From the NCBI RefSeq assembly GCF_014207235.1, contig NZ_JACHDA010000002.1:310001-374000 (forward strand): 64,000 nt of DNA, in the 5' to 3' direction. Numbering within the stretch: position 1 is the stretch's first letter; every line of letters starts with the position of its first letter. This stretch comes from Sphingopyxis sp. JAI128 (lineage in GTDB: Bacteria; Pseudomonadota; Alphaproteobacteria; Sphingomonadales; Sphingomonadaceae). Of the stretch, positions 51,288 through 59,591 are shown piece after piece. The notes below the pieces were generated by a model. It searched no databases, was not told the DNA's origin, and saw nothing but the letters and a program-made list of their open reading frames with translations. Position numbers and translations under genes: made by a program.

Positions 51288-51701
51288 ATGAGCATCATCG
51301 AAGGCCTGATCGGCCCGATTGCCAAGCTGATCGACAAGATCATCCCCGACCCCGAAGCGCGCGATCGCGCCAAACTCGAACTCCTTAAAATGGAGGGTGG
51401 CCAGGAAATGGAAGCTATCCGCACGCGGATGACCGCGATCGTTGCCGAAGCGAACAGTGCCGACCCCTGGACCAGCCGCGCGCGGCCCAGCTTCCTTTAC
51501 GTCATGTATGCGCTCTTGCTCTGGGCGATCCCGATGGGCCTGATCGCCGCCGCGCGCCCCGAAATGGCGAGGGGCATTGCGGAAGGGATGAACGCCTATC
51601 TCGCGGGCATCCCCGAACCGCTCTACGCGCTCTTCGGCACGGGGTACCTGGGGTATACGGCTGCGCGGGCTTGGGGGAAAGCGAAGGGGGTCGAGGGCTG
51701 A
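51288..51701 (+). CDS. 3TM-type holin (GTA/phage holin family)
   Basis: 137 residues. An N-terminal amphipathic part (IIEGLIGPIAKLIDKIIPDP, then a charged helix) precedes membrane segments at about 68-84 and 108-124 (PSFLYVMYALLLWAIPMGLI; LYALFGTGYLGYTAARAWGK). DPWTSRARPSFLY is characteristic of the 3TM holin family found in GTAs and prophages. Follows the endolysin by 62 bases; the pair forms a complete lysis cassette with no other phage genes around. Confidence 0.85.
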   Translation: MSIIEGLIGPIAKLIDKIIPDPEARDRAKLELLKMEGGQEMEAIRTRMTAIVAEANSADPWTSRARPSFLYVMYALLLWAIPMGLIAAARPEMARGIAEGMNAYLAGIPEPLYALFGTGYLGYTAARAWGKAKGVEG

Positions 51702-51766
51702 ACGCTAATATCCCTACCCTTTAGGGGAGGGCAGCGAGACTTGGCGGCTTGCCGCCTAGTCGCGGC

Positions 51767-51810
51767 GGGTGGGGCCTGTCGGCCTTGCGCAGGGCCGACA
51801 GGCCCCACCC
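51767..51810. repeat. Perfect 18-base-stem hairpin
   Basis: GGGTGGGGCCTGTCGGCC and its exact reverse complement are separated by 8 bases. It lies between the holin gene and the terminator at 51814. The gap also carries GGCGGCTTGCCGCC and other small dyads, resembling a distant Type A element. Confidence 0.8.
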
Positions 51811-51813
51811 CAA

Positions 51814-51840
51814 CCCCTCCCCTGAAGGGGAGGGGCTTTT
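51814..51840 (+). terminator. Rho-independent terminator after the holin gene
   Basis: CCCCTCCCC-TGAA-GGGGAGGGG followed by CTTTTA. It would end endolysin-holin transcripts. Its right edge touches the stop codon of the SRPBCC gene on the other strand. Confidence 0.75.
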
Positions 51841-52315
51841 ACCCTTCCACCACCGCCGCCAAATTCGCGAGCGACGAATTCAATCCCGCCACATGATCCT
51901 TCGCCGATATCCCCGGCGGCACTTGATGCGCGTCGATCGTGACCAGCGTGCCGCCGCCCTGCCGCGACAGATACCAGTGCATCGCCATCGTCCCGGAAAA
52001 GCGCGGGTCGTCGGATTCGAACTCGACCTCCCACACGATCAGCCGCCCGTCATCGAGCGTCGGGATATAGACCTCCACGACATCGCTTTCGTCATCGCTT
52101 TTGGTCTCGACATCGGCGTCGTCGAACGTCAGCCGCATCAGGAAGCCACCGCCTGCGCTCAAATCGACATGCTCGAACGTGCCCGTCGCCCCCTCGGGCG
52201 GCAACCAGCGCGCCAGCTTGTCGGCGCTGGTGAAGGCCGCGAACACGTCGACCAGCGGCGCCGCGATCAGCCGCTCGGCATGATCGGTGCGCCGCGTTTT
52301 CTTCGTGGGTTTCAA
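51839..52315 (-). CDS. SRPBCC/AHSA1-family protein
   Basis: 158 residues of START/AHSA1 fold: [40 protein letters not shown], and [20 protein letters not shown]. Binds small hydrophobic ligands; role unknown. It starts with TTG at 52315, where TTGA overlaps the alaS stop, so it is translated after alaS by coupling. Confidence 0.85.
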   Translation of the reverse strand: MKPTKKTRRTDHAERLIAAPLVDVFAAFTSADKLARWLPPEGATGTFEHVDLSAGGGFLMRLTFDDADVETKSDDESDVVEVYIPTLDDGRLIVWEVEFESDDPRFSGTMAMHWYLSRQGGGTLVTIDAHQVPPGISAKDHVAGLNSSLANLAAVVEG

Positions 52316-54969
52316 GCGAGCGCGGCTTTCACCGCCGCGACCGCATCGTTCGCCGCGCCGCCGTCGGGACCGCCGCCCTGCGCCATGTCGGGACGCCCGC
52401 CGCCGCCCTGTCCGCCGAGCGCCGCGACCGCGGCTTTGACGAGGTCGACCGCACTATGGCTGCCCGTCTTGTCGTCGGTCACCCCGACCGCGACCGAGGC
52501 GCGGCCGTCGTTGACCGCGACGAGCATCGCGACGCCGCTGCCGACCTGCTTCTTGAGACCATCGACCGTGCCGCGCAATTCCTTGGGATCGAGCCCGTCG
52601 ACGACCTGCGCCAGGAACGCGACATCGCCGACCTGCTCGACCGACGGCCCGGCCGCTGCTCCGCCGGCGCCGCCGCCAGAACCGCCAAGGGCCAAGGCCT
52701 TTTTCGCGTCGGCAAGCTCGCGCTCGGCTTTCTTGAGCTGCTCGGCGAGCGCCGCAACGCGCGCCGGAACATCGTCGGGCGAGGTCTTGAGCGCCGCGGC
52801 GGCCGCCTTCAGCGCCTCGTCGCGGCCATTGAGCCACTGGCGCGCCGCCTCGCCGGTCAGCGCCTCGATGCGCCGCACGCCCGAGGAAACCGCGCTCTCG
52901 CTCACGATCTTGAACAGCGCGATATCGCCCAATGCGCGGACATGCGTCCCACCGCAAAGCTCGACCGAATATGATTTGTCGTCGGCGGCGCCCATGCTGA
53001 GCACGCGCACTTCGTCGCCATATTTCTCGCCGAACAGCGCCAACGCCCCCGCCGCGACGGCGTCGTCGGGCGTCATCAGCCGGGTCGACACCGCGTCGTT
53101 GCCGCGGATCTGCGCATTCACATCGCTCTCGATCTCGGCAATCTCGTCGGCGGTCAGCGCCTTGGGATGCGAAAAGTCGAAGCGGAAGCGGTCTTCGGCG
53201 ACCAGGCTGCCCTTTTGCGTCACATGCCCGCCAAGGCGATTGCGCAGCGCCGCGTGCAACAGATGCGTCGCGCTGTGATTGGCGCGGATCCGGTCGCGGC
53301 GTTCGGCATCGACGGTGAGCTGCACCGTGTCGCCGACCTTCAGCGTCCCGGCTTCGAGCTTCGCCTGATGCGTGTGCAGGCGGCCGAGCGGCTTGCCCGT
53401 ATCGCTGACCGACGCCTTCGCGCCTTCCAGCGTCGCGATCGTCCCGGCGTCGCCCATCTGGCCGCCGCTCTCGCCATAGAAGGGCGTCTGGTTGGTCAGC
53501 ACGACGACGACGTCGCCTGCCTTCGCCTCGTCGACGGGCTTGCCGTCCTTGACCAGACCGATCACGGTCGCCTCGCCCGCGGTCGAGGTATAGCCGGTGA
53601 ATTCGGTGCTGCCGTTCGTCTCGGCAATATCGAACCAGATTTCGTCCGACGCCTTTTCGCCGCTGCCCTTCCACGCCGCGCGCGCCGCCGCCTTTTGCTG
53701 CGCCATCGCGGCGTCGAATCCCGCGCGGTCGACCGCGATATCCTGGGCGCGCAGCGCGTCTTCGGTCAGGTCATAGGGGAAGCCGTACGTGTCGTAGAGC
53801 TTGAATGCGACCTCACCCGCCAGCGTGTCGCCCCTGCCCATGCCGACGGTGGCCTCGTCGAGCAGCCTCAGCCCCTTGTCGAGCGTCTGACGGAACTTGG
53901 TCTCCTCGCGCTCGAGCGTCTCGGCGATCAGCGGTTGCGCGCGGATCAGCTCGGGATAGGCGGCGCCCATCTCCGCGGTCAGCGACGGCAGCAGCCGGTG
54001 CATCAGCGGATCTTTCGCGCCGAGCAGGTGCGCATGGCGCATCGCGCGGCGCATGATCCGGCGCAGCACATAACCGCGGCCCTCGTTCGACGGCAGCACG
54101 CCATCGGCGACGAGGAAGCTCGAAGCGCGAAGGTGATCGGCGATCACGCGGTGGCTCGCCTGGGTTGCGCCCTTGGCGGGCACGCCGGTCAGGTCGACCG
54201 ACGCCGCAATCAGCGTCTTGAATGTGTCGGTGTCGTAATTGTCGTGGACGCCCTGCATCACCGCGGCGACGCGCTCGAGCCCCATGCCGGTGTCGATGCT
54301 CGGCCGCGGCAGGTCGACGCGCTCGCCGCCCGGCATTTGCTCATATTGCATGAACACGAGGTTCCAGATCTCGACGAAACGGTCGCCATCCTCTTCAGGC
54401 GAGCCCGGCGGGCCGCCCCAGATATGGTCGCCATGATCATAAAATATTTCGCTGCACGGCCCGCACGGCCCGGTGTCGCCCATCGACCAGAAATTGTCGC
54501 TCGTCGGGATGCGGATGATGCGCTCGTCGGGCAGGCCCGCGATCTTCTTCCACAGGTCGAACGCTTCGTCGTCGGTGTGATAGACGGTCGCGGTCAGCTT
54601 CTCGGGCGCGAGGCCCCACGTCTTGGTGATCAGCGTCCACGCATGATGGATCGCCTGTTCCTTGAAATAATCGCCGAAGGAAAAATTCCCCAGCATTTCA
54701 AAGAATGTATGGTGCCGCGCGGTGTAGCCTACATTGTCGAGATCGTTATGCTTGCCTCCCGCGCGCACGCATTTCTGCGCCGACACGGCAGTGCTGTAGG
54801 GGCGCTTCTCGAGCCCGGTGAAGACATTCTTGAACGGCACCATGCCCGCGTTGACGAACATCAGCGTCGGGTCGTTATACGGCACCAGCGGCGCCGACGG
54901 TTCGATATGATGGCCCGCCCCCCCGAAATAGTCGAGGAACGAACGGCGAATGTCGTTGGTCGATGTCAT
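52312..54969 (-). CDS. alaS: Alanyl-tRNA synthetase
   Basis: 885 residues, full length. Class II catalytic core ([33 protein letters not shown]), editing domain with [12 protein letters not shown] and [11 protein letters not shown] metal-binding motifs, and a Gly/Ala-rich C-terminal C-Ala domain ([20 protein letters not shown]). ATG 54969. The long opposite-strand frame here is a shadow. SRPBCC gene overlaps its end by four bases. Confidence 0.97.
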   Translation of the reverse strand: MTSTNDIRRSFLDYFGGAGHHIEPSAPLVPYNDPTLMFVNAGMVPFKNVFTGLEKRPYSTAVSAQKCVRAGGKHNDLDNVGYTARHHTFFEMLGNFSFGDYFKEQAIHHAWTLITKTWGLAPEKLTATVYHTDDEAFDLWKKIAGLPDERIIRIPTSDNFWSMGDTGPCGPCSEIFYDHGDHIWGGPPGSPEEDGDRFVEIWNLVFMQYEQMPGGERVDLPRPSIDTGMGLERVAAVMQGVHDNYDTDTFKTLIAASVDLTGVPAKGATQASHRVIADHLRASSFLVADGVLPSNEGRGYVLRRIMRRAMRHAHLLGAKDPLMHRLLPSLTAEMGAAYPELIRAQPLIAETLEREETKFRQTLDKGLRLLDEATVGMGRGDTLAGEVAFKLYDTYGFPYDLTEDALRAQDIAVDRAGFDAAMAQQKAAARAAWKGSGEKASDEIWFDIAETNGSTEFTGYTSTAGEATVIGLVKDGKPVDEAKAGDVVVVLTNQTPFYGESGGQMGDAGTIATLEGAKASVSDTGKPLGRLHTHQAKLEAGTLKVGDTVQLTVDAERRDRIRANHSATHLLHAALRNRLGGHVTQKGSLVAEDRFRFDFSHPKALTADEIAEIESDVNAQIRGNDAVSTRLMTPDDAVAAGALALFGEKYGDEVRVLSMGAADDKSYSVELCGGTHVRALGDIALFKIVSESAVSSGVRRIEALTGEAARQWLNGRDEALKAAAAALKTSPDDVPARVAALAEQLKKAERELADAKKALALGGSGGGAGGAAAGPSVEQVGDVAFLAQVVDGLDPKELRGTVDGLKKQVGSGVAMLVAVNDGRASVAVGVTDDKTGSHSAVDLVKAAVAALGGQGGGGRPDMAQGGGPDGGAANDAVAAVKAALA

Positions 54970-55000
54970 GCGCGCGATCTAGTGCGGAACGACGCGTTTC

Positions 55001-55734
55001 TCAAGCGCGATACGCGCGGGCCCTGCTCCGTCCTAGCGACGGGCAAAGCCGTTCGAGTTCCTCGTCGCTCATAGCCTCCTCGTCGATCAACCGCTGTGAA
55101 ATATGACGGACGTCATATTGCGCGATCCGATATTTGCCCTCGCCGACGCGATAGACCAGCAGCCCGCCACAGGTTCCCGCACTTCCGGGGTGCGAGCTGA
55201 GGACTGCGAAATGGGCGTAGGCGCCGGGGTAGCTCGCATCCGGGGGATTGTTGAGCCAGTCGTCCAGCCGCGCCGTAAAGCTGCCTTCACCCGTCTGATG
55301 CATTTTCGCCTCGCGGCTGAACCGGTCCATGTCGTCGGCCGTCGCTTCAAGCTGCGGATCCATCATCGCAGCCAGCGCGCGCCCGTTGCCGGCGTCCAGA
55401 TTGGTCAGAACCGCGCCACATATTGGGTCACGGCTGCCGTTTCGGCGGCGCTCGCTTTCCAGTCCGCCGGCAGCGGCTTATATGGATCGGTGGTAGGGCC
55501 GAAACAGGTAAAATTCTGCCCGAATTCCTTGATGATCGTGACCCCGCGTTCGACGTCGATCTGATTGTCGAATTAGAAACGACCGAACCGCGCGCTCAGC
55601 CGCCCGCATCGCTCTGCCGCGAGCACTTGATCCGTTCGATGACCGGCACCGTCGCGGCATAGCCGCGCCCGGGCACGGTCTCGGTCTTGAGCTAGGGTCC
55701 CTGCCAGCAAGATAGCCACGAGAAGCGTCGGCAT
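55001..55734 (-). pseudogene. Broken gene for a secreted protein
   Basis: From ATG 55734 a signal peptide is readable (MPTLLVAILLAGTLAQ), then the coding sense jumps to another frame (TVPGRGYAATVPVIERIKCS). It returns to the first frame after an in-frame TAA (FDNQIDVERGVTIIKEFGQN, then NFTCFGPTTDPYKPLPADWK, to TQYVARF and a stop). It then continues in a third frame (TNLDAGNGRALAAMMDPQLE, to SRARAYRA at 55001). At least two frameshifts, a stop and a further frameshift near 55410 are needed. The reconstructed layout resembles the intact secreted protein at 55835-56428. The last 121 codons alone remain open. Confidence 0.7.
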
Positions 55735-55834
55735 AATCCGTGCCCCACCACTCTGCGCGGCGATTCGGTCCCGGCGCCCCTACCCGCATCCTGCGTAGCG
55801 GCGCATCGACCGACAAACCAAAATTCGATTGGGT

Positions 55835-56428
55835 TCACAAGGCCGTCGCTATCCCCTTGCCCAAATAACATGGCAGTTGCCGCAGCACATCGACCTTGGG
55901 GACGCCGTCCTCGATCAGGTCGGGCGGAACTTCGGACGTGTCGGTGCGCACGACGGTCCACCCGTCGGCGGGCGTCGCGCGATGGACGACAACATAGCCG
56001 CAGTCCATCGACCCGTCCGCCCGATCGCCCCGGAAGTCGAATGCGGCATAGAGCCCTGTCGGCTGCCCCGCCGGATCGACATACCAGCTCAGCCGCAACA
56101 CCCGGATCGTGCCGTCGGCCCACAGCGTCGATCGTTTGCGCAGGTTCATTTCCCATTCGAGCCGCGGGCTCGATGCCTGAAGCGACAGGCGCAACATGGC
56201 ATAGGCCGCATCATAATCGCGCCTTTCGAGCGCAAGCGTATATTGGGAAAACCGGTCGATCGCGCCTTCCTCATCCGATGGCGATGACTGAAAAGCAACG
56301 CCATCGGCCGTGACAATCTCGCGCTCGACCTCGGGCGCGAGGGTTGGCGGCGCCGCGGAGGCTGCCGGCACCGCGGCGATCAGGGCGGCACCCGCGAGCA
56401 ACAGGCGACCTCGAAGCTCAATAGCCAT
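55835..56428 (-). CDS. Hypothetical secreted protein, DUF4019-like
   Basis: 197 residues; signal peptide ends near PAASAAPP (residue 26). The mature part contains AIDRFSQYTLALERRDYDAA and LRLSWYVDPAGQPTGLYAAF, then a C-terminal MDCGYVVVHRATPADGWTVV. That NTF2/DUF4019-like layout is a pattern judgement. The start overlaps the GST stop by 11 bases. Similar in layout to the adjacent pseudogene, so one may be a decayed paralogue of the other. Confidence 0.6.
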   Translation of the reverse strand: MAIELRGRLLLAGAALIAAVPAASAAPPTLAPEVEREIVTADGVAFQSSPSDEEGAIDRFSQYTLALERRDYDAAYAMLRLSLQASSPRLEWEMNLRKRSTLWADGTIRVLRLSWYVDPAGQPTGLYAAFDFRGDRADGSMDCGYVVVHRATPADGWTVVRTDTSEVPPDLIEDGVPKVDVLRQLPCYLGKGIATAL

Positions 56429-57044
56429 AATAAGCGCCGCCCGTTTCGCGGGCGCGCCGCCATGCCGGACGATCGTGACAGGCGTTTACGAACGCCGCGA
56501 GTTTCGGATAGCGCGGCGCCATGCCCTGCATGATTGCGATTTCCGCGGGAAAGCTCAGCATGATGTCGGCGGCTGACAGGTCGTCGCCAATGAAATGCCC
56601 GCTCTTGCCGAGCCGGCTTTCCATATAGGCAAAATGCGCGTCCAGTTGCTGCGCGATGCGCGGCTCGATCGGAGCTGCGGCTTCGCCAAGCCTTGCGGTA
56701 TATATCCGCAACAGGATCGGCGTCATCGCCGACCCTTCTGCGAAATGCAGCCATTCGAGGTGGCTGATATGGTCGTCGGTGCCGCGTTCGGGTACGAGAT
56801 GGCCGCCGCCGTGCCGCTCGCAAAGATATTCGGTGATCGCGCCCGATTCGGTGATAACCCTGCCATTGTCCTCGATTACCGGCGACTTGCCGAGTGGGTG
56901 GACCGCGATCAGTTCCGGCGGCGCGAGATTGGTCCCGGGGTCGCGGTCATAATATTTGATTTCATATGCCGCACCGATCTCTTCGAGCAGCCAAAGAATA
57001 CGCTGCGATCGGCTGTTGTTCAGATGATGGACGATCAGGCTCAT
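56418..57044 (-). CDS. Glutathione S-transferase
   Basis: 208 residues. Thioredoxin-like N-terminal domain with VHHLNNSRSQRILWLLEEIG (catalytic Ser region) and the cis-Pro/SNAIL-type segment VIEDNGRVITESGAITEYL. All-helical C-terminal domain with FIGDDLSAADIMLSFPAEIA. Cytosolic detoxification or peroxide reduction. First of two overlapping genes. Confidence 0.92.
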   Translation of the reverse strand: MSLIVHHLNNSRSQRILWLLEEIGAAYEIKYYDRDPGTNLAPPELIAVHPLGKSPVIEDNGRVITESGAITEYLCERHGGGHLVPERGTDDHISHLEWLHFAEGSAMTPILLRIYTARLGEAAAPIEPRIAQQLDAHFAYMESRLGKSGHFIGDDLSAADIMLSFPAEIAIMQGMAPRYPKLAAFVNACHDRPAWRRARETGGAYYGY

Positions 57045-57058
57045 GGGTTTTCTCCGGA

Positions 57059-57898
57059 TCAGGGTCGATAAGGTCCGTTACGGTCGATCAGCGCTGCGAG
57101 TTCGCGGACCAGTTTGGCTCCGACGATCGCGGTAACGCCGCCGATGTCGCGGGCGGGATTGAGTTCGACGATGTCCGCGCCGATGATCGGCGCGGTCTGC
57201 TTGTGCAACACGGCAAGCAATTCGCGCACCGTCAGTCCGCCCGGTTCGGGATGGGCGACGCCGGGCGCTGCCGAAGGGTCCAGGCCGTCGAGGTCGATCG
57301 ATATATAGAGCGGGCCGCCCAGAACCGGGACGCGGTCGGGCGAAAAATCGGCCATCGGCAAAATCTCGACCCCGAAACGCGCCGCTTGCTCGCGGCAATG
57401 ATGATTGAGGGTGCGAATGCCGACCTGTACCAGCCGCTTCGCATGGCCAGCCTCGCAAATGCGGGCGAAGGGCGACGCGTGGCTGCGCGGGTTGCCGGCG
57501 AAATCATCGTAGAGATCAGGGTGCGCATCAATATGCAGGATCGTCACCGGCCCGTGGCAGGTCGCTGCCGCCTCGACGAGCGGAAAGGTGACGGCGTGGT
57601 CACCACCGAGGGCGATCGGAATTTCTCCATCTTCACGCACATAGGCGATGTGGCGGCGGATCATCGCATCGTCGTTGGCCGTGTCCTCGGTGAGTGGAAG
57701 GTCGCCGTCGTCGGTTACGCCGATGTCGGCGCCGATTTCGGGACCAAGCTCGCTCGCCATATTCCCGCGGTTGCTCCACAATGCGGCGCGGATCGCGGCG
57801 GGGCCTGCGGCGGCACCGCGTTCGTGGCTGCTGTTGATATCGGTGGGCAGGCCGAAGAGGCGGATCACGGGCATGGGCCGCTTGTAGTCGCTGGTCAT
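57059..57898 (-). CDS. Ureohydrolase (agmatinase/arginase family)
   Basis: 279 residues with all Mn-binding motifs: GGDHAVTFPL, HIDAHPDLYDDF, and SIDLDGLDPSAAPGVAHPEP. It hydrolyses a guanidino substrate (agmatine, arginine or a guanidino acid) to urea; the exact substrate cannot be read from the motifs. Starts MTSDYKRPMPVIRLFGLPTD. Fourteen bases upstream of the GST gene, so possibly co-transcribed. Confidence 0.88.
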   Translation of the reverse strand: MTSDYKRPMPVIRLFGLPTDINSSHERGAAAGPAAIRAALWSNRGNMASELGPEIGADIGVTDDGDLPLTEDTANDDAMIRRHIAYVREDGEIPIALGGDHAVTFPLVEAAATCHGPVTILHIDAHPDLYDDFAGNPRSHASPFARICEAGHAKRLVQVGIRTLNHHCREQAARFGVEILPMADFSPDRVPVLGGPLYISIDLDGLDPSAAPGVAHPEPGGLTVRELLAVLHKQTAPIIGADIVELNPARDIGGVTAIVGAKLVRELAALIDRNGPYRP

Positions 57899-57985
57899 GT
57901 CCGCGCAAGGATCAACGGCGGGCGGGCCGACCTGCTAGGGAGAGGGGAGCGCAGGTCAAAGGGGCTGGTGGCCCGCCGCCGTCGG

Positions 57986-58016
57986 CCGGCCGGTCCGAGC
58001 AAAGCGAACCGGCCGG
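57986..58016. terminator. recA terminator hairpin
   Basis: Stem CCGGCCGGT/ACCGGCCGG with a 13-base loop, eight bases beyond the recA stop codon. Confidence 0.65.
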
Positions 58017-58023
58017 ATGGCTA

Positions 58024-59103
58024 TCAAATGTCTTTATCGCCATCGTCGTCAGGACCAGCCATCATTTCCTCGGCCACCGCATCGGTGCGACCGCGGATCG
58101 CGGCTTCGAGCCGTTCCCGGAGTTCGGGGTTTTCGGTGAGGAAATTCTTCGCATTTTCGCGGCCCTGCCCGATGCGGATCGAATCATAGCTGAACCAGGC
58201 GCCCGATTTCTCGACCAATCCGGCCTTGACGCCGATGTCGAGAATCTCGCCGATCTTGGAAATGCCCTGCCCGTACATGATGTCGAATTCGACCTGCTTG
58301 AACGGCGGCGCAACCTTGTTCTTGACCACTTTCACGCGCGTCGTGTTGCCGACGATCTCGTCGCCATTCTTGATCTGGCCGGTGCGGCGGATGTCGAGAC
58401 GAACCGAAGCATAGAATTTGAGCGCATTGCCGCCGGTCGTGGTTTCGGGATTACCGTACATCACGCCGATCTTCATGCGCAACTGGTTGATGAAAATGAC
58501 CATGCAGCGCGAACGGCTGATCGACCCAGTGAGCTTGCGTAGCGACTGCGACATCAGGCGCGCCTGCAGACCGACATGGCTGTCGCCCATCTCTCCCTCG
58601 ATTTCGGCGCGCGGGACCAGCGCGGCGACCGAATCGACGACGAGCACGTCGATCGCATTCGAGCGGACGAGCGTATCGACGATTTCCAGTGCCTGTTCGC
58701 CGGTGTCGGGTTGCGACACGATCAGTTCGTCGATGTTGACGCCTAGCTTGCGCGCATAGACAGGATCGAGCGCATGTTCGGCATCGACGAAGGCGACGGT
58801 GCCGCCGGTTTTCTGTGCCTCGGCGAGCGTGTGCAGCGCCAACGTCGTCTTGCCCGAGCTTTCGGGGCCGTAGATTTCGATGACGCGGCCGCGCGGCAGC
58901 CCGCCGACGCCGAGCGCAATGTCGAGGCCAAGCGAACCGGTCGAGATCGCTTCGACCTGCATGGCTTCCTTCGAGCCCAATTTCATCACCGAGCCCTTGC
59001 CGAACGCGCGATCGATCTGCGCGAGCGCGGCGTCGAGCGCCTTCTGCCTGTCTGTGTTGTTCACTGATTTCCCCGATTCGACGAGTGACAATTGTCCGGC
59101 CAT
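58024..59103 (-). CDS. recA: RecA recombinase
   Basis: 359 residues. Walker [13 protein letters not shown], Walker [10 protein letters not shown], loop L2 region [20 protein letters not shown], and an acidic C-terminal tail ([10 protein letters not shown]). Strand exchange in homologous recombination and co-protease for LexA in the SOS response. An alphaproteobacterial LexA box lies 77 bases upstream. ATG 59103. Confidence 0.98.
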   Translation of the reverse strand: MAGQLSLVESGKSVNNTDRQKALDAALAQIDRAFGKGSVMKLGSKEAMQVEAISTGSLGLDIALGVGGLPRGRVIEIYGPESSGKTTLALHTLAEAQKTGGTVAFVDAEHALDPVYARKLGVNIDELIVSQPDTGEQALEIVDTLVRSNAIDVLVVDSVAALVPRAEIEGEMGDSHVGLQARLMSQSLRKLTGSISRSRCMVIFINQLRMKIGVMYGNPETTTGGNALKFYASVRLDIRRTGQIKNGDEIVGNTTRVKVVKNKVAPPFKQVEFDIMYGQGISKIGEILDIGVKAGLVEKSGAWFSYDSIRIGQGRENAKNFLTENPELRERLEAAIRGRTDAVAEEMMAGPDDDGDKDI

Positions 59104-59179
59104 TTGCCGTCCTTTCCAGCTCTAGAGCGACAGTAGAAGCATCGCAACGCCGGAACCATGTGCCACATTTGTTCTCACA

Positions 59180-59194
59180 GAACAAGAGGGGAAC
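59180..59194 (-). promoter_or_regulatory. LexA (SOS) box upstream of recA
   Basis: On the minus strand the sequence is GTTCCCCTCTTGTTC, an exact match to the alphaproteobacterial SOS operator GTTC-N7-GTTC. It is located 77 bases before the recA ATG in the short gap after the response-regulator gene. Confidence 0.9.
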
Positions 59195-59237
59195 AAAATT
59201 ATTCGGTCATACTCCCCTTCGGGGGGACGCCGATGCT

Positions 59238-59591
59238 TCATTGAGCCTCGAATTCTTCCAGTGCCGCCTCGATATCGCTGATTCTGAAAGGCTTGGTAAT
59301 CAACTTGCGATGCGAATGTTCGGGCGGGATGACGTCTCCGCCGCCTGAGGTAAAGGCGAAGGGAATATTCTTGGCCGCAAGAGCATCCGCTACCGGCCAG
59401 CCCTTTTCGTCGCCTAGATTGATATCGACCAGCGCGCCCGCAAAGGGTTCGGCGGCGATGAAAGCCAGCGCCTCTTCATTGCTGGTCGCCTGCGCAGGTT
59501 CGGGAAGGTCGAGCGCGTCGAACATGTCGACAAGCATCATGCCGATCAGCACGTCGTCCTCAACGAGCAGGATGCGCCGCTCACCGGGCAT
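59238..59591 (-). CDS. Single-domain response regulator
   Basis: 117 residues, one receiver domain: RRILLVEDDVLIGMMLVDMF at the start, phosphoacceptor Asp in GALVDINLGDEKGW, FTSGGGDV, and the conserved Lys in LITKPF. No output domain. The start lies within the last 11 bases of cckA, so it is translated with it and may be a phosphate sink or partner for that kinase. Confidence 0.88.
   Translation of the reverse strand: MPGERRILLVEDDVLIGMMLVDMFDALDLPEPAQATSNEEALAFIAAEPFAGALVDINLGDEKGWPVADALAAKNIPFAFTSGGGDVIPPEHSHRKLITKPFRISDIEAALEEFEAQ

Noticed and set aside
53167..55074. 635-codon open frame on the plus strand
   Set aside because: Antisense to alaS, whose catalytic, editing and CGGTH motifs are intact. 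Low-complexity composition shows it is a shadow.
55478..55816. 112-codon minus-strand frame upstream of the broken secreted-protein gene
   Set aside because: It lacks a signal peptide or any domain and is a different frame from the readable fragments of the pseudogene.
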